Position numbers and translations under genes: made by a program
Shown: positions 12,490 to 21,746 of the stretch, in pieces
Layout of the letters: each line of letters starts with the position of its first letter
Position numbering within the stretch: the stretch's first letter is position 1
The notes under the pieces: generated by a model
Database searches by the model: none
What the model saw: only the letters and a program-made list of their open reading frames with translations
Told to the model about the DNA's origin: nothing
NCBI RefSeq assembly: GCF_003206045.1
Contig: NZ_PZJM01000003.1
Coordinates: forward strand, 1 to 64,000
Length of the DNA stretch: 64,000 bases
Source of the DNA: Salinicola lusitanus
GTDB lineage: Bacteria; Pseudomonadota; Gammaproteobacteria; Pseudomonadales; Halomonadaceae
Direction of reading: 5' to 3'

Positions 12490-12780
12490 ATGGCAATCGA
12501 ACATGCGGACGTGCTGCGCGCCGCGCATCTGGCTCGCCTGGGACTCAACAGCGATGCCGAAGCGGCCGGCTATGTCGACGACCTGACCCGGATCCTGGAA
12601 ATGGTCGATCGCTTGCAGGCGGTGGACACCAATGGCATCGCGCCCCTCTCCCACCCGCTCGACACCACCCAGCGCCTGCGCCCGGACGAGGTCACCGAGA
12701 CCAATCAGCGCGACGCCTTCCAGGCCTGCGCGCCGGAGACCGCCGAGGGCCTCTATCTGGTACCGCGTGTCGTCGAATAA
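12490..12780 (+). CDS. gatC: Asp-tRNA(Asn)/Glu-tRNA(Gln) amidotransferase subunit C
   Basis: 96 aa, the normal GatC size. The N-terminal AHLARLGL motif and the LPRVVE-type C-terminus are typical. Start at 12490 chosen because AGAGGA lies about 9 bases upstream and family members begin there; an upstream in-frame start at 12463 would add nine residues. GatC stabilises the GatA-GatB complex, which converts misacylated Glu-tRNA(Gln) or Asp-tRNA(Asn) to the amidated form. First gene of gatCAB; 154 bases separate it from gatA. Confidence 0.94.
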   Translation: MAIEHADVLRAAHLARLGLNSDAEAAGYVDDLTRILEMVDRLQAVDTNGIAPLSHPLDTTQRLRPDEVTETNQRDAFQACAPETAEGLYLVPRVVE

Positions 12781-12934
12781 GTTCGACATTTCAGGACACT
12801 TTAGACTTCAGGGCGCTTCAGAGAGTCGACCAAGTTCGACATCGTCGAGCACGTCCGACGTCGTTTATCGATGAGAGCGACAATTGCCGTCATTTCATCC
12901 CGCATAGCGATCTGACTCAGGGAATATCGACCCC

Positions 12935-14398
12935 ATGCATCATATGACGCTCACGGAACTCGCCAAGGGCCTAAAAGCCGGCGACTTTTCCAGCCGAGAG
13001 CTGACCACCAGCCTGCTCGACCGTATCGAGCGCCTGGATGGCGAAATCAACAGCTTCGTCACCGTCACTCGCGATCAGGCCCTCGCTGCTGCCGATGCCG
13101 CCGACCAAGCCCGCGCCAAGGGCGAGTCGCGCCCGCTTGCCGGCCTGCCGCTGGCGATCAAGGATATCTTCTGCACCCAGGGCATCCGTACCAGTTGCGG
13201 CTCGAAGATGCTCGACAACTTCCAGGCGCCCTACAACGCCACGGTGGTCGAGAAGCTCCAGGCCGCCGGCATGATCAGCCTCGGCAAGACCAACATGGAC
13301 GAGTTCGCCATGGGCTCGTCCAACGAAAACAGCTTCTATGGCCCGGTCAAGAATCCCTGGGACCACACCGCCGTCCCCGGTGGCTCCTCCGGTGGCAGCG
13401 CCGCCGCCGTCGCGGCCGGCTTCGCGCCTGCCGCGCTGGGCACCGATACCGGCGGCTCGATTCGCCAGCCGGCCGCCTTCTGCGGCATCACCGGCCTCAA
13501 GCCGACCTATGGCCGGGTCTCCCGCTACGGCATGGTCGCGTTCGCCTCGAGCCTCGACCAGGGCGGGCCGATGGCCCGCAGCGCGGAGGATTGCGCCCAC
13601 CTGCTCGGCGCCATCGCCGGCCACGACCTGCGTGACTCCACCAGCGTCGCCCGGGTGGTGCCGGACTATCTGGCCGAGCTGGACGCGCCGCTGGACGGAC
13701 TCAAGATCGGGCTGCCCAAGGAGTACTTCGGTGACGGCCTGGACGCGGAGGTCGAAAGCGCCATCCGCGAAGCGATCCGGGTCTACGAATCCCTGGGCGC
13801 CAAGGTGTGCGAGGTCAGCCTGCCGCATACCCACCTGGCGGTGCCGGCCTACTACGTGATCGCCCCGGCGGAAGCCTCCTCGAATCTCTCACGCTACGAC
13901 GGCGTGCGCTTCGGCCACCGCTGCGACAACCCGGTCGATCTCGAGGATCTCTACAAGCGCTCGCGCGCCGAGGGCTTCGGCGACGAGGTCAAGCGCCGTA
14001 TCCTGATCGGCACCCACACCTTGTCGGAAGGCTTCTTCGACGCCTACTACCGCAAGGCGCAGCAGGTCCGCCGCCTGATCCGCCAGGACTTCATGGACGC
14101 CTTCGAGGAAGTCGACGTGCTGATGGGCCCGGCCGCGCCGACCCCGGCGTTCGATCTCGGCGCCAAGAAAGACCCGGTCTCGATGTATCTGCAGGACATC
14201 TACACCATCGCCATCAACCTGGCCGGTATCCCGGGCATCAGCGTACCCGCCGGTTTCTCTGGCCAGGGCCACCGGCCGATCGGCCTCCAGATTCTCGGCC
14301 AGCACTTCGCCGAGGGCCAACTGCTCAACGTGGCGCATCAGTTCCAGCAGGCGACGGACTGGCACCGTCGGCATCCGACCGATCAGGAGACAACCTAA
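12935..14398 (+). CDS. gatA: Asp-tRNA(Asn)/Glu-tRNA(Gln) amidotransferase subunit A
   Basis: 487 aa amidase-signature enzyme. The Ser-cisSer-Lys triad is visible: Lys76 (LAIKDIF), Ser151 (GGSSGGS) and nucleophile Ser175 (DTGGSIRQP). GatA liberates ammonia from glutamine and channels it to GatB. A second ATG lies three codons in, but the AGGGA upstream is better spaced for the first. The stop codon shares one base with the gatB ATG (TAATG), so coupling is expected. Confidence 0.96.
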   Translation: MHHMTLTELAKGLKAGDFSSRELTTSLLDRIERLDGEINSFVTVTRDQALAAADAADQARAKGESRPLAGLPLAIKDIFCTQGIRTSCGSKMLDNFQAPYNATVVEKLQAAGMISLGKTNMDEFAMGSSNENSFYGPVKNPWDHTAVPGGSSGGSAAAVAAGFAPAALGTDTGGSIRQPAAFCGITGLKPTYGRVSRYGMVAFASSLDQGGPMARSAEDCAHLLGAIAGHDLRDSTSVARVVPDYLAELDAPLDGLKIGLPKEYFGDGLDAEVESAIREAIRVYESLGAKVCEVSLPHTHLAVPAYYVIAPAEASSNLSRYDGVRFGHRCDNPVDLEDLYKRSRAEGFGDEVKRRILIGTHTLSEGFFDAYYRKAQQVRRLIRQDFMDAFEEVDVLMGPAAPTPAFDLGAKKDPVSMYLQDIYTIAINLAGIPGISVPAGFSGQGHRPIGLQILGQHFAEGQLLNVAHQFQQATDWHRRHPTDQETT

Positions 14399-15849
14399 TG
14401 CAGTGGGAAACCGTCATCGGGTTGGAGGTCCATGTCCAGCTCGCCACCCAATCCAAGATCTTCTCCGGCGCCTCCACCGCGTTCGGCGCCGAGCCCAATA
14501 CCCAGGCCTGCGCCATCGATCTGGGCCTGCCCGGCGTGCTGCCGGTGCTCAATGAAGGCGCCGTGGCAATGGCCGTTCAGTTCGGCCTGGCGATCAATGC
14601 CGAGATCCCCGAGACCTCGCTGTTCGAGCGCAAGAATTACTTCTACCCCGACCTGCCCAAGGGCTATCAGACCAGCCAGATGGCCCAGCCCATCGTCGGC
14701 AAGGGGGAAGTCGAGATCGTGCTGGACGACGAGGTGCGCAAGCGGATCCGCATCCACCACGCCCACCTGGAAGAGGATGCCGGCAAGTCGCTGCACGAAG
14801 ACTTCCACGGCATGAGCGGCATCGATCTCAACCGTGCCGGCACGCCGCTGCTGGAGATCGTCTCCGAACCCGACATGCGCTCGGCCAAGGAAGCGGTCGC
14901 CTACATTCGTGCGATTCACGCCATCGTCACCTATCTGGGCATTTCCGACGGCAACATGGCCGAAGGCTCGATGCGCTGCGACGTCAACGTCTCGGTGCGC
15001 CCCAAGGGCCAGGAAACGCTGGGCACCCGTGCCGAGATCAAGAACGTCAACTCGTTCCGCTTCGTCGAGCGCGCGATCGAATTCGAGGTCGAGCGCCAGA
15101 TCGAGCTGATCGAGGATGGCGGCAAGGTCGTCCAGGAGACGCGGCTCTACGATCCGGACCAGGACGAGACCCGCAGCATGCGTACCAAGGAGGAAGCCAA
15201 CGACTATCGTTACTTCCCCTGCCCCGATCTGCTGCCGGTGATGCTCGATAGCGCCTATATCGAACACCAGCGCGCGACCCTGCCGGAGCTGCCCACCGAG
15301 AAGCGTCACCGCTTCGAGACCAGCCTCGGACTCTCGGCCTATGACGCCGGCGTGCTCTCCTCGACCCGCCCGATGGCCGAGTATTTCGAGGCCGTGCTGG
15401 CCGTCTGCGGCGATGCCAAGCAGGCGGCCAACTGGGTCCAGGGCGAGCTCTCCGGACATCTCAACCGCGAGAACATCGATATCAGCAACAGCCCGGTCAC
15501 CCCGGAGCAGTTGGGTGGCCTGGTCAGCCGCGTGCTCGATGACACCATCAACGGCAAGGCGGCCAAGCAGGTCTTCGCCGCGCTGTGGAACAACGAAGGC
15601 CAGAGCGCCGACGAGATCATCGACACCCGCGGGCTCAAGCAGGTCACCGACACCGGCGCCATCGAAGCGATGATCGACCAGGTCATCGCGGACAGTCCGG
15701 TGCAGGTCGCCCAGTACCGCGACGCCGACCCGGAGAAGCGCGGCAAGATGATCGGCTACTTCGTCGGCCAGGTGATGAAGGCCTCCCGCGGCACCGCCAA
15801 CCCGCAGCAGGTCAACGGCCTGCTCAAGCAGAAGCTGGACGAAGCCTGA
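14398..15849 (+). CDS. gatB: Asp-tRNA(Asn)/Glu-tRNA(Gln) amidotransferase subunit B
   Basis: 483 aa from the ATG that overlaps the gatA stop. A longer in-frame reading extends upstream inside gatA but has no homology, so it is rejected. Family marks: [14 protein letters not shown] start, [16 protein letters not shown], the [10 protein letters not shown] segment and the C-terminal YqeY-like helical domain that contacts tRNA. GatB phosphorylates the misacylated aminoacyl-tRNA and transfers ammonia. Last gene of the operon, followed by a hairpin terminator. Confidence 0.96.
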   Translation: MQWETVIGLEVHVQLATQSKIFSGASTAFGAEPNTQACAIDLGLPGVLPVLNEGAVAMAVQFGLAINAEIPETSLFERKNYFYPDLPKGYQTSQMAQPIVGKGEVEIVLDDEVRKRIRIHHAHLEEDAGKSLHEDFHGMSGIDLNRAGTPLLEIVSEPDMRSAKEAVAYIRAIHAIVTYLGISDGNMAEGSMRCDVNVSVRPKGQETLGTRAEIKNVNSFRFVERAIEFEVERQIELIEDGGKVVQETRLYDPDQDETRSMRTKEEANDYRYFPCPDLLPVMLDSAYIEHQRATLPELPTEKRHRFETSLGLSAYDAGVLSSTRPMAEYFEAVLAVCGDAKQAANWVQGELSGHLNRENIDISNSPVTPEQLGGLVSRVLDDTINGKAAKQVFAALWNNEGQSADEIIDTRGLKQVTDTGAIEAMIDQVIADSPVQVAQYRDADPEKRGKMIGYFVGQVMKASRGTANPQQVNGLLKQKLDEA

Positions 15850-15882
15850 GCCAACGCTCGATCAACCAGCCAGCACCAACGA

Positions 15883-15912
15883 AAAAGCCCATGGCCTTGT
15901 CCATGGGCTTTT
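15883..15912. terminator. Bidirectional hairpin terminator after gatB
   Basis: AAAAGCCCATGG at 15883-15894 pairs perfectly with CCATGGGCTTTT at 15901-15912, with a 6-base loop. It has A and T tails on both sides, so it can end gatCAB on the plus strand and the converging 142-aa gene on the minus strand. Confidence 0.88.
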
Positions 15913-15934
15913 GCATGTTGGTGATACGATCGGC

Positions 15935-16363
15935 CTAGGCCGCCTCGGTCTGCACCCGCTGCCGCAAGGCAAGCGCGCACCTCTCGCGATCCTCCTTGGC
16001 CAGGCTCTTGAGCGGGATCTTGAGCTTGCCTTCACCGGAACTCTCTTTGCGGTAATAAAGCACACACTCGCGCGGGGTCGCTTCAACACGCGCTATCTGG
16101 TCGAGCGCAAGGGTCGTACGCGGGCGGATGATCGCCAGCTTGACCGAGACATCATCCTCCGTGAGCCGGACGATCGGATTGAACTGGAACCAGAGCCCGG
16201 CCACGATCAGGGCACAAGCAACAAGGATGGGCGCCCCCGGAAAAACCGGCGAGCTGGAGATCGCCACCAGCGACGCGAGCAATAATCCACCACCACCGCA
16301 AAGCGCAATAAGCGAGGGGATCTTGGCGTAAAAAGCTTGATCCGGACTTTCTTGGTCTGGCAT
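15935..16363 (-). CDS. Two-segment membrane protein of unknown function, candidate immunity protein
   Basis: 142 aa, not recognised as a named family. Two adjacent hydrophobic segments (about residues 14-34 and 42-60) are followed by a charged cytosolic domain of about 75 residues that looks like a small PH-like or YcxB-like beta domain (VRLTEDDVSVKLAIIRPRTTLALDQIARVEA). It is the last gene of the minus-strand effector module, 80 bases after the Sel1-repeat gene. Immunity proteins against pore-forming T6SS effectors act in the inner membrane, so this is a plausible immunity gene; that is inference from context and topology only. It ends at the terminator shared with gatB. An AAAGGG ribosome-binding site precedes the ATG. 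Confidence 0.6.
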   Translation of the reverse strand: MPDQESPDQAFYAKIPSLIALCGGGGLLLASLVAISSSPVFPGAPILVACALIVAGLWFQFNPIVRLTEDDVSVKLAIIRPRTTLALDQIARVEATPRECVLYYRKESSGEGKLKIPLKSLAKEDRERCALALRQRVQTEAA

Positions 16364-16443
16364 ATGAAATCATCCCTTTAGCGTCGAACAGGCTGGCGCC
16401 AGTTGATGACTTACCGCCACAGACCAGCACCTACGCGAAAGCT

Positions 16444-17289
16444 TCAGTTGGCGCGACGGATAAAACCACCGCCAACCTGAACGTTGTGCTCTTCCTGCCA
16501 CTCCTTGGACTGACGGAGAGCTTCGTCGATCTGCTCTTGGGTCATTTCCTTTGCAAGCCTCTGCTTATCCTTCACTCCCATCGAGCCATAAAGATCGTAA
16601 TACATATAAGCCTTAACCAAATCGACTTGAGTTCCAACCCCATTCTCGTAATACTCCGCCAAAGACGTAAAACCAACACCACCATCAGGCTCATACTTCG
16701 AAAAAGCTGACTTCCTCGCCCAACAGAAAGACTTGGCGTCATCCACAGAAACACCGTCACCCACTTTATAAATATAGGCAAGATTTCCAGCGGACTGCGT
16801 ATCGCCTTTCCCCCCCGCTTTACCCAACCAATAAACGGCTTTCTTCATGTTTTTTGGAACAAGATCTTGCCATTCTTCACCCCAGAATGCCCTGCCGAGC
16901 ATGCGCTGAGAGAGAATAAAACCTTCCTCAGCTGTTTTTTCTATCAACTTCCTTGAACGATCGATGTCCCGTTTGACGCAATCGCCGTTATAAAACATCA
17001 CACCCAAGCTATAACCAGCATCAACAACATTCTTATGCCAAGCACCACTCAATAACGCTTTAGCTTTCGTGCAACTCTGCCGCACATCAAATTCACTATC
17101 ACCGCTTAAATAAAGAAGACCCAAGAGGTATTCTTTCTCCCTATCCCCAGAGATATCCTTTATATCCTCTTCCGAATATTTCTCAAACGCTTGATTTAGA
17201 GTTTTACCGGTAGGGTCTTGGTATAGGATCTCGGCTTCTACAATTGTGGAAAAAACCATCAAAAACAAAATTAAACAGATTCGCACCAT
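16444..17289 (-). CDS. Secreted Sel1-repeat (TPR-like) protein downstream of the T6SS effector
   Basis: 281 aa. The N-terminal 19 residues form a signal peptide (MVRICLILFLMVFSTIVEA), so the protein is probably periplasmic. It contains at least four Sel1-like repeats, for example GYSLGVMFYNGDCVKRDIDRS and SLAEYYENGVGTQVDLVKAY. The start codon overlaps the effector stop by one base (TGATG), so the two are translationally coupled. Sel1-repeat proteins are common cognate immunity or accessory proteins beside T6SS effectors; that role is inferred here. Base composition is clearly AT-richer than the flanking chromosome, as is the 3-prime part of the effector gene, which suggests that this end of the module was exchanged by recombination. 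Confidence 0.75.
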   Translation of the reverse strand: MVRICLILFLMVFSTIVEAEILYQDPTGKTLNQAFEKYSEEDIKDISGDREKEYLLGLLYLSGDSEFDVRQSCTKAKALLSGAWHKNVVDAGYSLGVMFYNGDCVKRDIDRSRKLIEKTAEEGFILSQRMLGRAFWGEEWQDLVPKNMKKAVYWLGKAGGKGDTQSAGNLAYIYKVGDGVSVDDAKSFCWARKSAFSKYEPDGGVGFTSLAEYYENGVGTQVDLVKAYMYYDLYGSMGVKDKQRLAKEMTQEQIDEALRQSKEWQEEHNVQVGGGFIRRAN

Positions 17290-20200
17290 CAGGAAATCTC
17301 CATCTCAAGAAAGTCCCTACTAATTGGGGTTAGTCTAGCAGATCCGAACCTGAGCTCAAGCTGGACATCATGCCCAATATTTTCTCTCGAAAAAACCTCA
17401 CTCCATGCCAAACTATAAAAATTATCCTTAAGCTCAAAGCTAGGCTGTTCACCAGAGCTTCTAGATCTTGAGCGCCCATGTTCCGGTGCCAAATCAGCAT
17501 TTCCTCCAGACTTTAAATACGACCAATCAAACAGCCTATTTCTTTTTTCAGCAGCAACTAGACTTAGATCCAAACTAATATAATTGGTATTTGGCATTTT
17601 AACCGAAAGGCTAATTCTTACAAGCAGTAAAACTCGCTCTTCTTCTCCTTGCCGCGCATCTGCATCCGACCCAACCCCTAAGTAGCCACCGCTATTAGAG
17701 CTAGTACCCATGTAATTTAGCGGATTGGGCTCGACTGGTTCCCAAGATAACTTTACCAATACGCCTTGGAACACCATCTCCAGCGAGCTTTGCTCGGACG
17801 CCATGTCGTCAAACGGCAGAACCTGCATCTCCTCCTGTGCCGATGGCTTACCGAGAATGCTGCGGTTCACCCACATCTGCACCGCCGGAGACACCATAGT
17901 AACGAATATAAAACCCACCAGGAGTGTCACAAGGCCGACGAATAGACCTACGAAAACACCGACGACTGTACTTGCGCTGATCACGACGATCGAAGCAATA
18001 CCGGCGATAACCCCAACCCCACCGGCGATCATGCCATAGTGGCCAGTAAGACTCTGGCCTGTCTTGCGAGCTTCGCTGGCCTCCGTCAACTTCTTCAGGC
18101 CATCCCAGATCGAGATCATGCCCCCCGCCACGCCGAGCACGTCGCTGACAAAGGCCCATTTAATCCCACCGATCACCGCGCCTTCCGTCGACAGGCCTAG
18201 GCTAGCCATGCGGATCTTGTGGTAGCCTTCGATCCCCGCCATCGCGCCACTCGCCACGCTGACACCCGAGCCAATGATCTTGCTCCAGTCGGCGCCCTCC
18301 TCATCGTCCACGAAGGCGCCTTCTTGCCAGGAGACGATCAGGCTCCATAGCACCAGGCACGCACCGGCGACCTGGCCACTGCCCTTGTGGGCGCTGAGCA
18401 GGGTGTTGCCGATATCGCGGGCGTTCTGCGCCAGATCACTCAGGCGCTGCTGTTCATCCTCCGGCGTATAGCTGCCTGGCAGGGCGGGAGGTTCGCCACT
18501 CCCCCCCGTCACCGCGTTGATATCCACGTAAACCGGCAAGGCAATGCGTACCGTTCTGTCGCTATCGGCCATCGGCGCGGAAAAGTTGCCGACCATCCCA
18601 TCCAGAGACTTCATTGCCTCGCTGGTATCGGCACCTTGATTCGGCTTTTGGGCGCTCGCTTGCGAGACAGCGCGTAGCCACTGATAGAGTTCGGAGAGTT
18701 TGATCTCCCGCTCGACCAGAGTGGGCGCCGGCTGCTCGCCGTTCAGTGCTTGCGGATCGGCCATGAAGGCCAGTTGGTGATAACGCACGAACTGCGACAG
18801 CGCCGGCTTATAGTCCGGCGCGGGCACACCAGCGGCTCGGTACAGTACCAGCGAGGCGATGGAATTGCCGATCGTCGTTGCCAGTAGGTCCTGTATCGGG
18901 CGCCAGCGGTTGATGATCTGGTCACTCGTCGGAGCGCGCCCGTCAGGCTTCTTAGTGCGTTCACGGACTTGCCGAAAGCGCTCACCCCATGACTTTAGCG
19001 TCTGCGCCGATAGCTGTGACCCAGTGGGCAAGCTACCTAAACGCTCCCGGGCCTGCGCGATTAGTTCGGCGTCATTGGCAAAGAGCGCCGCGAGTAGCGG
19101 CGACTCACTCGACTCGAGATCGTCGGCCAACAGCTTCCATAAGCCACCACTGGAGGGCGACATGATGCCGCCACGCAGTGCATTGCCTATCAGGCCACTG
19201 AGTCCCAGCCCGGTCCAGTAGTCGGACTGGCTATAACGGCCAATCACGGCAGGCAAGCCATATCTAGCCCAAATGGCATAGTCATCGTCGAATACGGCGG
19301 CCAGACTCTGGCAATGTGCCGTATTCTGTTCGTAATCGGCTCTGAAGCGGTCGAGAGCATCAGAGTCGTAAAGCTCGTCTAGCTGATCGGCGTGCCTATC
19401 CGCCGCTCGCTGGGCTTCGGATTTGAGATTTTGGAGCAGAAACCGCTTGTGCTGAAGCTCGTTTTCTAGAAAAGGAGTCTGCCGTTGCATTTCGGCTTGT
19501 CTGGCGATCGCCGGATCACTGCTAGCCGCCCGGCGGTCGAGTTCGGCCTGCTCTTGCTCCAGTTGCGCTATCCGCTCTGTCAGCCGCCGTCTCTCTCCAC
19601 GCAGCTCCTCAGCTTCGCGCTGCTGATCACGCAGAAAGTCGTCCTTTTCCGTCTCAGCTTCGCGCACGGCCCGATTCAACTGACTTAGACGCCGCTGGTG
19701 CTGGGCACGCTCTCGAGGAGAGGCGTTTTCTCGCGAATACTCCTCCTCCTGAAAGGCATCCCGCTCGGCACGCGCCTTATCGATTTTGTCACTCAGTGAC
19801 TGCTCCTGACTCGCCACGTAGTTACGCGCGAAGTTCTTCTTGAAGGCATCGATGGCCTGCATGCAGAGCAGCTTGCGACGACGCACATTGTGTATCTGCG
19901 CCTCGTCATCCTCTTCTTCCTTGTTGTAGAAGAACTCTTCGACGCTGGCCAACGCCTGATGCCGATAGGCGTTCAACTCATCGATGATGCCGATTTCGTC
20001 CTTGACCGCGAGAATGAGCCCCTTGCCCTGGTATTCACTGCCGGCATGGTCGAGCCGGCGCTGCATGGCGTCCCTGAGTTCGCCGGGCTCATACAGCGGT
20101 CGCGTCGGGCCGCTGGACCAGAACTGTTCATCCAGACTTTCTGCCGCCGCGCTGTATTCGGCGACTTTCTCCAGCTCATCGATGCCAAAGACGCAAGATT

Positions 20201-20858
20201 GCCGCTGCCCTCCCACCCACGCCGGGATGTTCACCTGCTGCATGTGGTCCTGACGCCACGCCTCATCACTGCCGATCATCCGGATGTGGGCGTTGGGCCA
20301 GGGGTGTTCGCTGAAGGCGTAGTAAAGCGTGCCCGATTTCTCGGGAAACGGCAGGGTGACGATAGACGCATCCAGGACATCGCCGGGCTTGTTCTTGCAG
20401 CTGTCGGGGAACTTGATGTCGTCCAGCGCGGGCGGCTGCAGCACCGGGAACTGATAGTACTTGCCATCGCTGGTGATCGCGTAGGCGTACCAATAGTTCC
20501 CGTCTGTATTGTCCTGGTCGTAGAAGTAGAGATACCCCTGGCGTAGCTGACGCAGAATGTACTTGTTGACCTGGCTACCGGTGCTCTGCGTAAGCTCCGC
20601 CCTGACCTCGTCGGGCACGCTTCTCGCCTGCTCTTCGCCGCCTACCAGACTCTTGTCCAGCAGAATGTCGGTGAACTCCTGGATTCTCGAGGTCTCGAGT
20701 TCCGGTATATCGCCATTGCGGTCGTTACGCTGGCAGACAGCGTAGCGCACGGGAAGGATCGGTAGTCCCTTGCGTTCACAGAACTGGCAGCTCCCGCTCT
20801 CCTGGCCCGCCGCCTCATTTTCCGCTGCGTGAGCGCTCGCTTGAGATGGTGCGGTCAT
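17289..20858 (-). CDS. T6SS effector of VasX / BTH_I2691 type, predicted pore former
   Basis: 1189 aa. The N-terminus has the VasX-type domain: Cys24-x2-Cys27 in CQFCERKGLPILPVRYAV, then LRQGYLYFY near residue 110. Residues about 345-530 are strongly charged heptad-like coiled coil. Hydrophobic segments lie near residue 838 (ACLVLWSLIVSW), 900 and then a long block around 935-995 (MIAGGVGVIAGIASIVVISA onward), like colicin or VasX pore-forming regions. A soluble C-terminal tail of about 190 residues follows. VasX-type toxins are known to be delivered with VgrG and to permeabilise target inner membranes. The gene lies directly after a DUF4123 adaptor and vgrG and directly before the Sel1 gene (TGATG overlap). 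GC falls towards the 3-prime end. Effector class is confident; toxic mechanism is inferred. Confidence 0.85.
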   Translation of the reverse strand: MTAPSQASAHAAENEAAGQESGSCQFCERKGLPILPVRYAVCQRNDRNGDIPELETSRIQEFTDILLDKSLVGGEEQARSVPDEVRAELTQSTGSQVNKYILRQLRQGYLYFYDQDNTDGNYWYAYAITSDGKYYQFPVLQPPALDDIKFPDSCKNKPGDVLDASIVTLPFPEKSGTLYYAFSEHPWPNAHIRMIGSDEAWRQDHMQQVNIPAWVGGQRQSCVFGIDELEKVAEYSAAAESLDEQFWSSGPTRPLYEPGELRDAMQRRLDHAGSEYQGKGLILAVKDEIGIIDELNAYRHQALASVEEFFYNKEEEDDEAQIHNVRRRKLLCMQAIDAFKKNFARNYVASQEQSLSDKIDKARAERDAFQEEEYSRENASPRERAQHQRRLSQLNRAVREAETEKDDFLRDQQREAEELRGERRRLTERIAQLEQEQAELDRRAASSDPAIARQAEMQRQTPFLENELQHKRFLLQNLKSEAQRAADRHADQLDELYDSDALDRFRADYEQNTAHCQSLAAVFDDDYAIWARYGLPAVIGRYSQSDYWTGLGLSGLIGNALRGGIMSPSSGGLWKLLADDLESSESPLLAALFANDAELIAQARERLGSLPTGSQLSAQTLKSWGERFRQVRERTKKPDGRAPTSDQIINRWRPIQDLLATTIGNSIASLVLYRAAGVPAPDYKPALSQFVRYHQLAFMADPQALNGEQPAPTLVEREIKLSELYQWLRAVSQASAQKPNQGADTSEAMKSLDGMVGNFSAPMADSDRTVRIALPVYVDINAVTGGSGEPPALPGSYTPEDEQQRLSDLAQNARDIGNTLLSAHKGSGQVAGACLVLWSLIVSWQEGAFVDDEEGADWSKIIGSGVSVASGAMAGIEGYHKIRMASLGLSTEGAVIGGIKWAFVSDVLGVAGGMISIWDGLKKLTEASEARKTGQSLTGHYGMIAGGVGVIAGIASIVVISASTVVGVFVGLFVGLVTLLVGFIFVTMVSPAVQMWVNRSILGKPSAQEEMQVLPFDDMASEQSSLEMVFQGVLVKLSWEPVEPNPLNYMGTSSNSGGYLGVGSDADARQGEEERVLLLVRISLSVKMPNTNYISLDLSLVAAEKRNRLFDWSYLKSGGNADLAPEHGRSRSRSSGEQPSFELKDNFYSLAWSEVFSRENIGHDVQLELRFGSARLTPISRDFLEMEIS

Positions 20859-20859
20859 A

Positions 20860-21744
20860 CTATGTCATCTCCCCCATGTCCGATATCGCTTCCCAGTCAG
20901 CGTTGGAAAGCTGATTCGACAATCCAATGTAATTCAACCGTCCGCCCAGACGGCCCAGCAGCGCCTGCATGATCGGGTGGCGATGAAAATCGGTTCGCGT
21001 GGTCAGCCCGTGAAGGACGAAGGTGGCCACGTCTGCTCGGTCTCGCAGCCCGAGGTCGTACGCGGCGACCAGCAAGCCGTCGACGCTGTTCGCGGGCGCT
21101 ACCGAGAGTCCCGCCGAGCCAGGGAGCGTGCGATAGAGCTCCCGGCAACGATTGATCGGGCCGATGCGCTGTATGGCCCGCCACTGCTCGGCGCTAGGCT
21201 TCAGGCCACCGAGCCGGCGCCTCTCTCCATGTGGATCGAGAGCGCGCAGCTGCAGCTCGGTATCGAGATAGACCCAGCGATCGATGGGCCCCAGCAGCAC
21301 CGAGAGCTGCCAGCGCTCGAGAATGCGCGGCAGGTGCTCCAGCACCCGGGGATCGTAGAAGCGCAGCAGGGCTGGCTTCCCTTCCGGCGTCATCTGCTTG
21401 AGCTGGCGGCCGAGATAGGTGGCAACACTGGTGCTGGCATGGTGAGAAATCAGCCAGCCGCAGAGCGGCACTGGGCCGAGCAGGCCAGCACCACGCTCGG
21501 CGCGCTGGTGATCGAGTTGCGACTCCAGCGCCGCGACGCGATGTTGATCTATCCGTTCGAGATAGAGACGCTGGGCCGGGGTCTGGGCCAGGAGCGGGTG
21601 GCGAATCAGCGTCGCCCGCCGGCGAGCCTCGCCGCTCAGCGTCCAGTCTGGCGACTCCGAAGGGTCCACCAGGCGGTAAAGCCGCCCCTCCCTGGCGGCA
21701 TCATTGGCCTCGGCAATCCACGCCGGGTCGCTCACGCTGCGCAC
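20860..21744 (-). CDS. DUF4123 T6SS effector adaptor
   Basis: 294 aa. Contains the DUF4123 signature around residues 90-155: LLGPVPLCGWLISHHAST followed by PALLRFYDPRVLEHL and LLGPIDRWVYLD. DUF4123 proteins (TEC/TAP class) are cytosolic chaperones that load a specific effector onto the VgrG spike tip. It sits between vgrG (2-base gap) and the VasX-type effector (1-base gap), exactly where the adaptor for that pair is expected, so it most probably couples this effector to this VgrG. No membrane segment or signal peptide. Confidence 0.88.
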   Translation of the reverse strand: MRSVSDPAWIAEANDAAREGRLYRLVDPSESPDWTLSGEARRRATLIRHPLLAQTPAQRLYLERIDQHRVAALESQLDHQRAERGAGLLGPVPLCGWLISHHASTSVATYLGRQLKQMTPEGKPALLRFYDPRVLEHLPRILERWQLSVLLGPIDRWVYLDTELQLRALDPHGERRRLGGLKPSAEQWRAIQRIGPINRCRELYRTLPGSAGLSVAPANSVDGLLVAAYDLGLRDRADVATFVLHGLTTRTDFHRHPIMQALLGRLGGRLNYIGLSNQLSNADWEAISDMGEMT

Positions 21745-21746
21745 CG

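Noticed and set aside
12779-12842. 11-base direct repeat AAGTTCGACAT in the gatC-gatA gap
   Set aside because: Only two copies 53 bases apart with no further structure; most likely chance.
13807-14397. Long in-frame N-terminal extension of gatB reaching back into gatA
   Set aside because: The extension is a frame shadow of gatA; the family N-terminus begins at the ATG overlapping the gatA stop.
16810-16816. Seven-C runs in the Sel1 gene and, at 18501-18507, in the effector gene as possible phase-variation tracts
   Set aside because: Seven bases is short for slippage in a GC-rich genome and both frames are intact; noted only as a possibility.
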